A stretch of 64,000 nucleotides of DNA from Flavobacterium sp. YO12 (GTDB taxonomy: Bacteria > Bacteroidota > Bacteroidia > Flavobacteriales > Flavobacteriaceae). Below are positions 9,932-18,566 of this stretch, piece by piece; the first letter of the stretch is position 1, and every line of letters begins with the position of its first letter. Made by a program: the position numbers and the translations under genes. Under the pieces are notes generated by a model. It ran no database searches, was not told the origin of the DNA, and saw only the letters and a program-made list of their open reading frames with translations. The DNA is taken from positions 1 to 64,000 of the forward strand of contig NZ_NRQU01000017.1 of the NCBI RefSeq assembly GCF_004119495.1, read 5' to 3'.

Positions 9932-10204
9932 ATGAAAGCAATCGTTTTGAAAAAGATGATGCCAGCGGCCGTTTTTATGCTGGGCATCTCGGGAGCGTTT
10001 TTCACTATGTCAATGCAGAGCACTGCAGAAGATGTGGTTCCAATTATCGGCTTTGTGCCGAGTGAAGATGATCCTTGTGATATTCCTGTTTCGTGTGATA
10101 CAGCTCAAGGCCAGCTTTGCCGTCTTTTTGGAGCAACAGGCCCGCAGGCTAAAGCAATGGACAGCCCCACAACCTGTAACAGGGTAGTGTTCCGTCCACA
10201 GTAA
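9932..10204 (+). CDS. DUF6520-family secreted cysteine peptide
   Basis: A 90-residue protein with a basic start and hydrophobic core (residues 8-28), i.e. a Sec signal peptide, probably cleaved near residue 32. The mature part of about 57 residues has four cysteines, Cys49, Cys55, Cys63 and Cys82, in the DUF6520 arrangement (DPCDIPVSC, then QLC, then TTCN). DUF6520 proteins are small Bacteroidota proteins of unknown function, usually encoded beside MauE-like genes and SusCD systems, as here. The four cysteines could form two disulfides. A strong convergent terminator follows at once. Confidence 0.78.
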   Translation: MKAIVLKKMMPAAVFMLGISGAFFTMSMQSTAEDVVPIIGFVPSEDDPCDIPVSCDTAQGQLCRLFGATGPQAKAMDSPTTCNRVVFRPQ

Positions 10205-10227
10205 AAACTGTGAACAATCCTAAAAAG

Positions 10228-10258
10228 GCAAATGCAGTTCTTTTAGAACTGCATTTGC
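10228..10258. terminator. Bidirectional terminator between DUF6520 and S9 peptidase genes
   Basis: GCAAATGCAGTTC (10228-10240) pairs without mismatch with GAACTGCATTTGC (10246-10258) around a 5-base loop. It separates two convergent genes and has A/T-rich flanks on both sides, so it probably ends both transcripts. Confidence 0.8.
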
Positions 10259-10266
10259 TGTTTAAA

Positions 10267-12903
10267 TTATTGAAGGCCATTTTTTATCCAGTCGGCGGGC
10301 TGAACGTTTTTTAAATGATAATCAAACCACTGGTGGATTCGTTCTGAAAGATCCAGCTGATTCTCATAGGATGCCAGATCATGCCCTTCTTTTGGATATA
10401 CCAGCATAATGTGAGGTTTTCCAAGACGGCGCAATGCCAGGTAGTATTCTCTGCTTTGGTTCCAGTTGACATTTTCGTCAGCATCTCCTGTCCAAGTGAG
10501 CAGCGGAGTGGTGCAGTTTTCGGCATATTCTATTGGGGAGTTTTTTCTGTAGCTCTCACGATTTTCAAATAATGAGTTTCCCATGCGGAACTGATGATTT
10601 TCAAACAGCCACATCAGAGGTTTGCCAAACAGCCCCACTGAAAGATAGTGGCTCGTGAGGTCCGAGATTCCTGAACCAGCAACAGCGGTCGCAAAAAGAG
10701 AAGTTTGGGTAATGATGAAATTTACCTCATATGCTCCGAAGGAGTGGCCGATTAATCCAATTTTGTTTTCCTGAACAAAACCACTTTTCAGTACTTCCTT
10801 TGTGGCAGCCATTACGCAGTCTGTTGCGGATAATCCAGGATTGCCTCTTTGATAGACGATATCGGGAAGAAGCACAAAGTATCCCTGTGTAGTATACGTT
10901 GAAATATTAAATCCTTCAGCGTCAGATTCTGAAGGACTGACATAGGTATAGATCCTGTCTGAAAACTTCTCGTAAATATGTACAATCATGGGGTATTTCT
11001 TCTGTGGATCAAAATCTGCGGGATAATACAGAATTCCTTTTAAAGAAGTTTCAGTGCTGTTTTTGTAATGTACAATTTTAGTCTTTCCCCAATAGAAATG
11101 CTCCTGCTGCAAGTTGCTTTGGAAAATGAGCTTAGGATTTTGTTTATTGCTCTTTTTTACCATTAGACGGGGAGGAAGCTCGTATTTCTGTTCCATGTAC
11201 ATATAAGCATCATCAGATGACGCCTTTGCCATAAGGCTCAGGTTTGAATTATTGGAGAACACCAGTTTTTCCAGTGATCCTTCAGACCATTTATAATAAC
11301 CTGAACCACCATCTTTGTTTGTGGCTTCCAGCAATAATTCTTTATGGAGATGTATAGGGTCTAATATCCAGCCGTCATAATTCAATCTGCCGGCTATGAT
11401 TCTGGAATAGCCTGCCAGACGAAATCTGGTTTTGGTTTCTCTGCCATGGGTTAGGCGTCTTGCAGAAATTCCATCTGGACTGACAGCCCAGAGATCATAC
11501 TCATCGCATAGGACTATTTGATGATCAAAGGGTGTGAATCCTAAAAAAGGATAGGATTCTTCCGTATTAGGATGCTCACTTTTATTATGAGAAAAAGATT
11601 CTCCTATATTTTTTGTGATATTGGTGTGCGTTTTTTTTTGAATGTCATAAATCCACCAGTTTCTCTGCTGAAAATACGCAATGTATTTTCCCGTTGGTGA
11701 GGGGATGGTAAAGAGAAAAAAATCAGAATGTTTCTTTAACATTAGATCTTTTTTGCCGCTGGACAAATCAAGGACATAATAATCTCTCGGCCCTTCTCTC
11801 ATGTATTGTGGTTCATACTGTTTGGTATTGGAGATTACGGCATGTTTTTGGTCTCCTGTGAGCATAGCCTGAGGCAATGAATCATTTGAAATAAGCCTGT
11901 AGCTGTCTTCCTGCGGATGCCATAATGCCAGATAGACTCCTTCAAACTTTTTTTGTTTTTCTTCCGTGGTATAAATCCATTTGGCATTTGCATTCCAAAG
12001 CTGTACATTTCTGCTTTTATTGGAAGCTTCTGGTTTATCTTTTCGCTGCAGGCCGAAAAATACGCTTTTCATGTCTTTTGAAATCTGCATTTTGTAGCTG
12101 GATTTTGGAATAGTCAGTGTATCTCCTAGAAAAATCTGCTGCGTCTGCTCATTGGAATGATGCAGTTTAGAATTGAGAGCATCGTACAGGAACATTCGAC
12201 AGCCAGATTCAGCATCTGTTTTTTCTGTAAACGCCAAGGCATGTCCTTCTTTGTGCCAGGTTAAATTGGCAAATGTACCACCGCTGCTGTATAAAACTGT
12301 TTTTTGTTCCGTTGTTAGGTCCAGTAGTTTTATTGCGCATTGCCCTCCGTTTTTTACCGTATAGAGAAGCCGACGTTTTGCAGGATCAAGAATAAACTCT
12401 TCGACGCTTGAAATATGATGTTTTTCAGAGCCGTCAAGAGCCTGAATAAAGAGTGTTTTTTCTTTTGTGTCTTCGTCTTTTAGGATTGCTATTTTATGGA
12501 TTGAAGGCAGGTATAAGTATTTTAAGACTCCGTCTATTTTTTTATGCGAGCCAGTCTTTAAATCTATAATATGAAGGCTTTTTTCTATTTTATAAGTAAA
12601 CCAGTCGGAAGAAAAGAAATTTCCCCGTTCGCCCAAAGCAAAGGAATATTTTTTGGAAGATGCTGTATTTTTAATAAAAAGTGTGTCAGCTCTATTTTGT
12701 CGGTACACCTTATAGCTTATCCAGTTTCCGTCGGGGCTGATTTTTTCAGGATAGAGCTCTTCCCATTTTTTATAGTCATCTGGGGTTAGATGCTTTTTAT
12801 GCAGTGCCTGCCCTGATAAAGGGCAGAGGACTAATTGCAAAATTAAAACTAAAAAAATGACTGCCTTGCGACAGGGGAACGGTATTATGATGTGTTTTTT
12901 CAT
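10267..12903 (-). CDS. S9 family (prolyl oligopeptidase-type) peptidase
   Basis: An exported serine peptidase of 878 residues. A signal peptide (residues 1-32, ending SGQALH) precedes a long WD-like beta-propeller region that filters substrates in this family, then an alpha/beta-hydrolase domain from about residue 640. The catalytic triad is visible: Ser721 in GHSFGAYE, Asp809 in GDADENVNW and His841 in KEGHDLASY. It is the third gene of a susC-susD-peptidase unit read leftwards; 21 bases separate it from susD. I infer that it cleaves, in the periplasm, a peptide imported through the SusCD pair. Confidence 0.9.
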   Translation of the reverse strand: MKKHIIIPFPCRKAVIFLVLILQLVLCPLSGQALHKKHLTPDDYKKWEELYPEKISPDGNWISYKVYRQNRADTLFIKNTASSKKYSFALGERGNFFSSDWFTYKIEKSLHIIDLKTGSHKKIDGVLKYLYLPSIHKIAILKDEDTKEKTLFIQALDGSEKHHISSVEEFILDPAKRRLLYTVKNGGQCAIKLLDLTTEQKTVLYSSGGTFANLTWHKEGHALAFTEKTDAESGCRMFLYDALNSKLHHSNEQTQQIFLGDTLTIPKSSYKMQISKDMKSVFFGLQRKDKPEASNKSRNVQLWNANAKWIYTTEEKQKKFEGVYLALWHPQEDSYRLISNDSLPQAMLTGDQKHAVISNTKQYEPQYMREGPRDYYVLDLSSGKKDLMLKKHSDFFLFTIPSPTGKYIAYFQQRNWWIYDIQKKTHTNITKNIGESFSHNKSEHPNTEESYPFLGFTPFDHQIVLCDEYDLWAVSPDGISARRLTHGRETKTRFRLAGYSRIIAGRLNYDGWILDPIHLHKELLLEATNKDGGSGYYKWSEGSLEKLVFSNNSNLSLMAKASSDDAYMYMEQKYELPPRLMVKKSNKQNPKLIFQSNLQQEHFYWGKTKIVHYKNSTETSLKGILYYPADFDPQKKYPMIVHIYEKFSDRIYTYVSPSESDAEGFNISTYTTQGYFVLLPDIVYQRGNPGLSATDCVMAATKEVLKSGFVQENKIGLIGHSFGAYEVNFIITQTSLFATAVAGSGISDLTSHYLSVGLFGKPLMWLFENHQFRMGNSLFENRESYRKNSPIEYAENCTTPLLTWTGDADENVNWNQSREYYLALRRLGKPHIMLVYPKEGHDLASYENQLDLSERIHQWFDYHLKNVQPADWIKNGLQ

Positions 12904-12924
12904 TATGGATGGATCGTATTAAGG

Positions 12925-14328
12925 TTAATAGCCTGGATTTTGAGGCAGAAGATTTGGATTGAGATTAAGCTCGCTCTCAGGCAGAGGCAGCAGTATGTCG
13001 GTATCGTTCCAGCCTGTTTTGGACTGGAGCACAGTATTTATTGCACCAGTGCGTTTCAGGTCAAAGAAGCGGTGGCCATACTCGGTGAAGAGCTCTTTTC
13101 TTCTCTCGATTATGATAGCCTCGATAATCAACTCTCTGGATTCTGCCTGCAGGCTGCTGAGTCCCGCTCGGCTTCTTATTGTGTTCAGGTCTTCCAGCGC
13201 TCCAATTAGATTTCCAAGTCGTGCCCGTGCTTCTGCTCTTATGAGATATTGTTCCGCCAGACGTAGAACTATAGAATATTCTTTTGATGTTCCGCTAGAT
13301 TGCGACTCTTTGTATTTAAAGGCATGATGCCATATTCCTGTTTCGTTTGAAACTTCAGCTATCCAATGCGTTTTTCGGAGATCCTGCTTCTCAAATGAAC
13401 TAACCAAAGATTCATTCAGTGCGGCTAAAGGCGGAGCGCCGGAACTGAAAATAAAGACACTTGCCTCATCTGTGTTTTTTCCTGTGAGAGAAGGTATGAA
13501 CTGCCATATAGTCTCATTTGAATTTTTTATAAACACCTGATCGATCTCTGTTTTCAAATGATAAAGGGATTTCTGCTGCAGCACTGCTGAGGCCATGGCT
13601 TCTGAATTTTCCCACTCGCCTTTATAAAGATATATCCGGGCCAAAAGAGCCAGTGCAGCAAATGAATTTGGACGTACTCTATCTGAAGTCAGGTAAGAAG
13701 GAGGCAGCATTTGAGCCGCGGTTTTTAAATCTGTGATAATACGCTCATAAGCTTCGTTTTTTGGAATTCTGGATACTCTGCTGTTCTGCATGTATTGGGT
13801 TGTCTGCAGATAGGGGATGCCGCCGAACAGCTGGAGCAGATAGAAATGTAGAAGCCCTCTTACGAATAGAGCTTCACCCTGAAGCTGTTTTTTATGCATC
13901 TCATCAAAATCAGAAGATTTGAGACCCTCAAGAATGGCATTGCAAGCATAAATTTGGTTGTAGGAGGTGTTCCAGAACGAACTGATATTGCTGTTGGAAG
14001 GTAAAACCGTATTGGTGTAAAAAGCAAAAGAAGCATCACTTGAGGTGTCATACCAGTCCAATTCATCGGTATAGCATCCCAATTGGACGGATAAGCCGAA
14101 TTGTGTGCCTGTGAGTATGCCTGAGTCGCGCATTTTAGCGTAGATATCTGCCATGGCGGCACTGGCTGTTGTGTATTCTTCAAAGACAGCTGTGTTTGAG
14201 AGCTGTGATTTTGGAAAATCGACATCGACAAAAGAATCGCAGGCTGCGGCAGAAAAAAATAAGACCAAAAGAAGAATTTTTTTAGGAGAGAACCGAAGGT
14301 TCAGCTTACTGTTATAAACTATTTTCAT
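12925..14328 (-). CDS. RagB/SusD-family outer-membrane lipoprotein
   Basis: The surface substrate-binding lid of a SusCD transporter. The 467-residue protein starts with a lipoprotein signal whose lipobox cysteine lies in FFSAAACDSFVDVD, just before residue 32. The SusD helical repeat fold is recognisable from NTAVFEEYTTASAAMADIY onward, with FVRGLLHFYLLQLFGGIPY in the N-terminal TPR region and RRKELFTEYGHRFFDLKRTG near the end, both characteristic of the family. It lies 10 bases downstream of its SusC partner. The length is on the short side of normal, in the class often linked to peptide rather than glycan import. Confidence 0.93.
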   Translation of the reverse strand: MKIVYNSKLNLRFSPKKILLLVLFFSAAACDSFVDVDFPKSQLSNTAVFEEYTTASAAMADIYAKMRDSGILTGTQFGLSVQLGCYTDELDWYDTSSDASFAFYTNTVLPSNSNISSFWNTSYNQIYACNAILEGLKSSDFDEMHKKQLQGEALFVRGLLHFYLLQLFGGIPYLQTTQYMQNSRVSRIPKNEAYERIITDLKTAAQMLPPSYLTSDRVRPNSFAALALLARIYLYKGEWENSEAMASAVLQQKSLYHLKTEIDQVFIKNSNETIWQFIPSLTGKNTDEASVFIFSSGAPPLAALNESLVSSFEKQDLRKTHWIAEVSNETGIWHHAFKYKESQSSGTSKEYSIVLRLAEQYLIRAEARARLGNLIGALEDLNTIRSRAGLSSLQAESRELIIEAIIIERRKELFTEYGHRFFDLKRTGAINTVLQSKTGWNDTDILLPLPESELNLNPNLLPQNPGY

Positions 14329-14338
14329 GGTAGAGATT

Positions 14339-17300
14339 TTAAAAAGTTAACATAATTCCAGCCGTAAAGATTTTTAAGGGAGGCAGATAGCCTGACATGC
14401 TGAATTCAGGGTCTCCGTCCTTATATGGGGTAATGGTCAGAAGGTTCTGCCCCTGCAGCGATACAGTGCATTTGAGCTCTTTTGCGTTAAGCGGGACATC
14501 ATATAATAGTGCTACCGTTTTTAACCTTATGTAGGAGGCATCAACAATTGACGCGTCACTCATTGCAAAACGGGACTGGGCTAAGACTGCTGATGGATTA
14601 TATCCAGCAGAATAAACCTGATATGGGCCAGAATCTTCGGGACTGGTCCAGCTTCCAATCATTCTTTCAGGCTGATTGGACATATATCCCGCTAAGCCGT
14701 TATCAAAATTCTGATTGCGCTGTCTGACAAATTGAAAAAGAAAATCCAGTTTCCACTGTTTATATCTGAATTGATTCTGGAAGCCTCCAAAATAATCAGG
14801 ATTAAGATTAACCACAGTCTGTCTGTCATCTGGAGAAGAGATTTTGCCATCGTGATTCTGGTCGTAGAACTGGTAGATGCCAGTTAAGGGATCCAGTCCT
14901 GAATATCTGTATCGTAATTGAATATTCAGCGGTTCTCCAAGACGATATTTATTCTGATAGGTGGAGCCGTTGAGGTTTGGGAATGCTAAGAGTTTGTTTC
15001 TGGAAAAGCTGATATTGATATTGCTGGTCCAATTGAAATTTTTCCTGCTGAAATTAACGGTGCGAAGCGTGAATTCTAATCCTCTGTTCTGCACTGTTGC
15101 CTCTAGATTTGCCTGAATCTGCGCAAACCCAGTGGTGCCGGGAAGAGGAATTCCCACCAGCTGGTTCGATGATCGGTTCTGATACCATGCCCCGGTCAGA
15201 AAAATGCGGTCGCTGAAAAATCCAAATTCTGCCGCGGCCTCTATTTTTTTGTTGACTTCCCATCCGAAGTTTGGATTGTACAGACGGCTGGGCTGCAGAC
15301 CTATTATATTGTCATAAGCGGCACTTGAGGAGATATAGGTATTAAGATACTGATAATCGCCAATCTGATCGCTTCCGGTAGTGCCGAAGCTTGCTCTCAG
15401 CTTTCCGAAGCTGAGCCATGAATTTTCTGAAAAAAAACTTTCATTGGAAAATAGCCATGCAAGTCCCACAGCGCCAAAGTCTGCAAATTGATTGCCGGGA
15501 CCGAACCGGCTTGATCCGTCACGGCGCGCGGTAAGATTCAAGATGTAACGTTCTTTCCAATTGTAGTTGGCTCTGCCAAAAAATGCCTGATAGCGGTACA
15601 GTAGTTCATCGCTTAAGAGTACCTGCTGGTAGGCGGCGGAAGCAAGATTGTAAATAAGGCTGTTGGAGCTGAAGCCTGTTCCAGACTGGAAAAGACGGGT
15701 GGTATTTTGCTCCTGGAAAGTCCCTCCTAACAGAATTTCCAGTTTGCTTCCGCCGATTTCTTTTTTCCAGCTGATCTGCGGTTCTATAATCCAAGAACTT
15801 CGATCTGTATTGTTGAGTATTATATTTGAAACAGCACTGGTATAACCATACGATGGATTGTATATGGTTGAGGGATTAATACGGCTTTCAATGTGTTGCA
15901 GGTTCGTATAGCCAAAACTGCTTCTTAGAACAAGATTGGGAATGACCTCATATGACAGTACGCTATTGGCAAGAAGATCGCTGGTCTTTGAAACATATTG
16001 AGATGCTAGAAGGCGCAACGGATTTTCCCAAGTGCCATTTTCCCAGTTTAGATTACCCCTAGAATCAAACAGGGCGGGAGCATTCGGGACCAGCGTGCGG
16101 GAATCGTAAGTAAAATCATTTGCCGGCTGATTATTGTTTTGTGCATTATAACCCGCTGAAATGACCAGACGGAATTTATTGTCGGCTGACTGATGGTTTA
16201 AATTGAATTGCGAGCCGCCCTTTTTATACATAAATTCTCCTGGAAAAACTGTAGTTTCTGTATGGTAGCTGCCGCTTAGAAGGAATTGGGTATTTTTGGA
16301 GCCTCCGCTCAAGGTTCCCTTTATGTCCGTAATAGCTGCAGTTCCGCCAATAAGTTCCCTCTGCCAGTCGGTATTTCTGCCCTGATCCCAAGTTCCATTA
16401 ATATCATAGTCTCGTTTAGGGTATTTGGCTCTGCCGTCATTTATGAATGCTTGACGACGCATAGAGAGGTACTGTTCGGTATTCATGAGCTTCATGAAAC
16501 GGGTGACTCTTCCTGCTCCTGAAGACGCACTGAAATTAAAGCTGGTTTTTCCCTCTTTCCCCTTTTTTGTGGTGATCAGGACAACGCCATTTGCGCCCCT
16601 TGAGCCATAGATAGCGGTTGCATCAGCATCTTTCAGTACCTCTATACTTTCAATTGCTGCCGGGTTGATACTGTTAAGAGGACTGGTATTAAAGGTAGGG
16701 AAGATGGTTGAGGTCTGTTCGTAGCCTATGGGGTCTGTGGCATAGGGAACCCCGTCTATAATGTACAGGGGATTGTTTGCATCGGGTCTTATGCTGTTCT
16801 GTCCCCGTATTTTAATATCGAATCCTCCGCCTGGAACTCCTGTTGTCTGCGTTATCTCGACACCTGCCATACGCCCTTGCATGGTGGCAAGCACGTTGGT
16901 GACAGGCTGCGTTTCAATATCTTTTGAAGTGATACGCGCAATGCTTCCTGTGCGCTCGCTCTGCTTAACTGAATAATAGCCTGCATTGACCTGGACTTCC
17001 TGAAGTTCAGTGGTGGAAGATTGTAGGACAATATCGATAACTGGTTTTCCTTTTACGGGAATTGTAGCCGTTTTGAATCCAATATAGGAAACTAATAAAG
17101 TATCTCTGGCTGAAACCAAAATGGCATACTGACCCGTAAAATCTGATATTGTATTGGTCTTGGACTGTCCCTTGACTGCTATGGTGACTCCGGGAAGAGG
17201 GCTGGCTCCGTCGGAGACCGTTCCTGTCAGCATATAAGGTTCTGATTTTTGGATGAAGTACCGGGGATTTTTGGCGGAAATGGTGGAAAATGAAAGGAGT

Positions 17301-17362
17301 ACTGCCGTAAAAAATAGGCAATAAAGAGCCTTTCCATCCGTGGAAAATGAAAAATAATTCAT
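14339..17362 (-). CDS. SusC/RagA-family TonB-dependent outer-membrane transporter
   Basis: A TonB-linked beta-barrel of 1007 residues. In order: signal peptide (about 1-30), carboxypeptidase-regulatory-like beta-sandwich (about 43-118, GTVSDGASPLPGVTIAVKG), a plug domain with the SusC signature (IRGQNSIRPDANNPLYIIDG and IYGSRGANGVVLITTKKG, near residues 185-265), and a barrel to the C-terminal aromatic residue. It works with the adjacent SusD to import a substrate using proton-motive force relayed by TonB. The unit susC-susD-S9 peptidase is transcribed leftwards. Its leader contains a hairpin at 17405-17442, and a large structured region lies further upstream. Confidence 0.94.
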   Translation of the reverse strand: MNYFSFSTDGKALYCLFFTAVLLSFSTISAKNPRYFIQKSEPYMLTGTVSDGASPLPGVTIAVKGQSKTNTISDFTGQYAILVSARDTLLVSYIGFKTATIPVKGKPVIDIVLQSSTTELQEVQVNAGYYSVKQSERTGSIARITSKDIETQPVTNVLATMQGRMAGVEITQTTGVPGGGFDIKIRGQNSIRPDANNPLYIIDGVPYATDPIGYEQTSTIFPTFNTSPLNSINPAAIESIEVLKDADATAIYGSRGANGVVLITTKKGKEGKTSFNFSASSGAGRVTRFMKLMNTEQYLSMRRQAFINDGRAKYPKRDYDINGTWDQGRNTDWQRELIGGTAAITDIKGTLSGGSKNTQFLLSGSYHTETTVFPGEFMYKKGGSQFNLNHQSADNKFRLVISAGYNAQNNNQPANDFTYDSRTLVPNAPALFDSRGNLNWENGTWENPLRLLASQYVSKTSDLLANSVLSYEVIPNLVLRSSFGYTNLQHIESRINPSTIYNPSYGYTSAVSNIILNNTDRSSWIIEPQISWKKEIGGSKLEILLGGTFQEQNTTRLFQSGTGFSSNSLIYNLASAAYQQVLLSDELLYRYQAFFGRANYNWKERYILNLTARRDGSSRFGPGNQFADFGAVGLAWLFSNESFFSENSWLSFGKLRASFGTTGSDQIGDYQYLNTYISSSAAYDNIIGLQPSRLYNPNFGWEVNKKIEAAAEFGFFSDRIFLTGAWYQNRSSNQLVGIPLPGTTGFAQIQANLEATVQNRGLEFTLRTVNFSRKNFNWTSNINISFSRNKLLAFPNLNGSTYQNKYRLGEPLNIQLRYRYSGLDPLTGIYQFYDQNHDGKISSPDDRQTVVNLNPDYFGGFQNQFRYKQWKLDFLFQFVRQRNQNFDNGLAGYMSNQPERMIGSWTSPEDSGPYQVYSAGYNPSAVLAQSRFAMSDASIVDASYIRLKTVALLYDVPLNAKELKCTVSLQGQNLLTITPYKDGDPEFSMSGYLPPLKIFTAGIMLTF

Positions 17363-17404
17363 AATATTGGGATTGGTTAGTTAAATGGATATTTGATTAG
17401 CTAA

Positions 17405-17442
17405 GGTCCTCTGCTCTAGTTTGGTCGCTGCAGCTGAGGGCC
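17405..17442 (-). promoter_or_regulatory. Hairpin in the leader of the susC operon
   Basis: GGTCCTCTGCT (17405-17415) faces AGCTGAGGGCC (17432-17442) with one mismatch and one G-U pair, 43 bases upstream of the susC start. On the plus strand it is followed by ATTTTTTATT, so it would also stop rightward transcripts, but no plus-strand gene precedes it. Either use is inference. Confidence 0.4.
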
Positions 17443-17585
17443 ATTTTTTATTATTATGGTAATTTAATAGTGTTTCTATGCATTGATTAAAGTTTAAATT
17501 ATTAAAAGCGAGAATTCTAAAATTTAAAGTAGCGCTAGAATCTAAAGAAGAGAAGTACAAAAAAAGGGCAGGTACTCACTTTAAA

Positions 17586-17703
17586 CGTTATCGAGGTACT
17601 GGCGGTACCCTACCACGAATAAGTGAGCCCACGCCCGTATTTAAGGCGTGAGCATTAACACTTATCATCTCGTGGTTATTTTAAACGCCAGTTTTCGATA
17701 ACG
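17586..17703 (-). ncRNA. Candidate structured RNA, nested 118-base stem
   Basis: Five helices nest in order. CGTTATCGA (17586-17594) pairs with TCGATAACG (17695-17703), ACTGGCG (17598-17604) with CGCCAGT (17686-17692), ACCACGA (17612-17618) with TCGTGGT (17670-17676), ATAAGTG (17619-17625) with CACTTAT (17659-17665), and CACGCC (17630-17635) with GGCGTG (17645-17650). The apical loop is 9 bases. On the minus strand a run of seven T follows at 17562-17568, which would suit termination, so I favour minus. GGTAC at 17571-17575 could alternatively pair with GTACC in an internal loop. I do not recognise the family; it could also be a folded DNA site. It lies between the susC leader and a divergent XRE gene. 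Confidence 0.5.
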
Positions 17704-17862
17704 AGATTCAAAGCGAATGCTTCAAATATTTTATGTGAAGAATCGCAAAGTTAATATTCATAAATTGAATAAAGAGCAAATATACCTAAAAAATATTCAC
17801 ATACATATATGTATGTGTTAAACTTTTATTTAATCCCGTTATTTCTGAATTAATAAAATGAT

Positions 17863-18255
17863 ATGATAGTAGAACTTATTATTTCGGAATTAGATTTTTA
17901 TTTAATTGAAAAAGTTAGAGAATTACGAAAAAAAGAGAATATCTCACAAGTGCAATTAGCTCAAAAGATTGGGGTATCAGAAGGTTTTATAGGTCATGTC
18001 GAAAACCCTAAACAAAATCATAAGTATAACATTAGGATGCTAAATAGAATTGCAAATGCATTAAAGATTAAGTCCTATTCTGATTTCTTTCCTGATAAAG
18101 TATTATCTACTGATATTGTTAAAATTAAAATAGAACTCTTTGATCCAAAAAATAAAGATCGAAATTCTAGATTTAAAAGTATAAAGATTACTCCTTGTAC
18201 AGATACAGAAATCGAAGAATATAATAAAAGACAATCTAGAAGTGGATCCAATTAA
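17863..18255 (+). CDS. XRE-family helix-turn-helix regulator
   Basis: A 130-residue protein with one Cro/C1-type HTH (about residues 16-72: KVRELRKKENISQVQLAQKI, then SEGFIGHVENPK). The C-terminal 50 residues are charged and unrecognised. It is more AT-rich than the susC operon next door. The gene reads away from susC, and the structured region 17586-17703 lies 160 bases upstream, so it may regulate that interval or the operon; this is inference. The alternative start a few codons downstream, at MIVELIISELDFYLIEK's second half, is not supported by any ribosome binding site. Confidence 0.8.
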   Translation: MIVELIISELDFYLIEKVRELRKKENISQVQLAQKIGVSEGFIGHVENPKQNHKYNIRMLNRIANALKIKSYSDFFPDKVLSTDIVKIKIELFDPKNKDRNSRFKSIKITPCTDTEIEEYNKRQSRSGSN

Positions 18256-18261
18256 AATCTT

Positions 18262-18293
18262 AAAAAAAAGCCTTTCAATTGAAAGGCTTTTTT
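18262..18293. terminator. Bidirectional terminator after the XRE gene
   Basis: AAAAGCCTTTC (18267-18277) pairs with GAAAGGCTTTT (18281-18291), flanked by A8 and T6. It separates the XRE gene from the convergent histone H1-like gene. Confidence 0.85.
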
Positions 18294-18317
18294 AATAAAG
18301 TAAGATTGAAAAATAGA

Positions 18318-18494
18318 TTATTTTTTAGATTCCTCAATAGAAACTTTTCTGAACTCTTTTAAAAGTTTTTCGATCTCTAAAGATGATTTTCGGGCTCTTG
18401 CTCCAGCAGCTTTTACTCCTTTTTCAGCTAATGATTCAGACTCTGTTTTGAAATTTTCAATCTCAGCATTGATTTTTGCTACTAGATCTTTCAT
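18318..18494 (-). CDS. Small histone H1-like protein
   Basis: A 58-residue protein beginning MKDLVAKINAEIENFKTE. The lysine/arginine-rich middle KGVKAAGARARKSS followed by LEIEKLLKEFRK matches the Bacteroidota histone H1-like family (KGNKAAGTRLRKAMQEIK pattern), small basic DNA-binding proteins thought to help pack the nucleoid. This copy is more acidic at both ends than chromosomal relatives. It sits alone between two convergently placed regulators inside the mobile element, and may modulate silencing of element genes (inference). Confidence 0.72.
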   Translation of the reverse strand: MKDLVAKINAEIENFKTESESLAEKGVKAAGARARKSSLEIEKLLKEFRKVSIEESKK

Positions 18495-18566
18495 GATATT
18501 TTTTTAAAATTACTGCAGCAAAAGTATGAAGTTAAAAATAATTTCCTAATAAGATGAAATAAAATT

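Noticed and set aside
10381..16976. Many open frames of 60-120 codons opposite the S9 peptidase, SusD and SusC genes
   Set aside because: They lie fully inside strongly supported genes, show no family pattern and no ribosome binding sites.
17586..17703. Integron attC site
   Set aside because: The nested stem has no GTTRRRY/RYYYAAC ends and there is no integron integrase; the element's recombinase is of the Bacteroidota tRNA-associated type.
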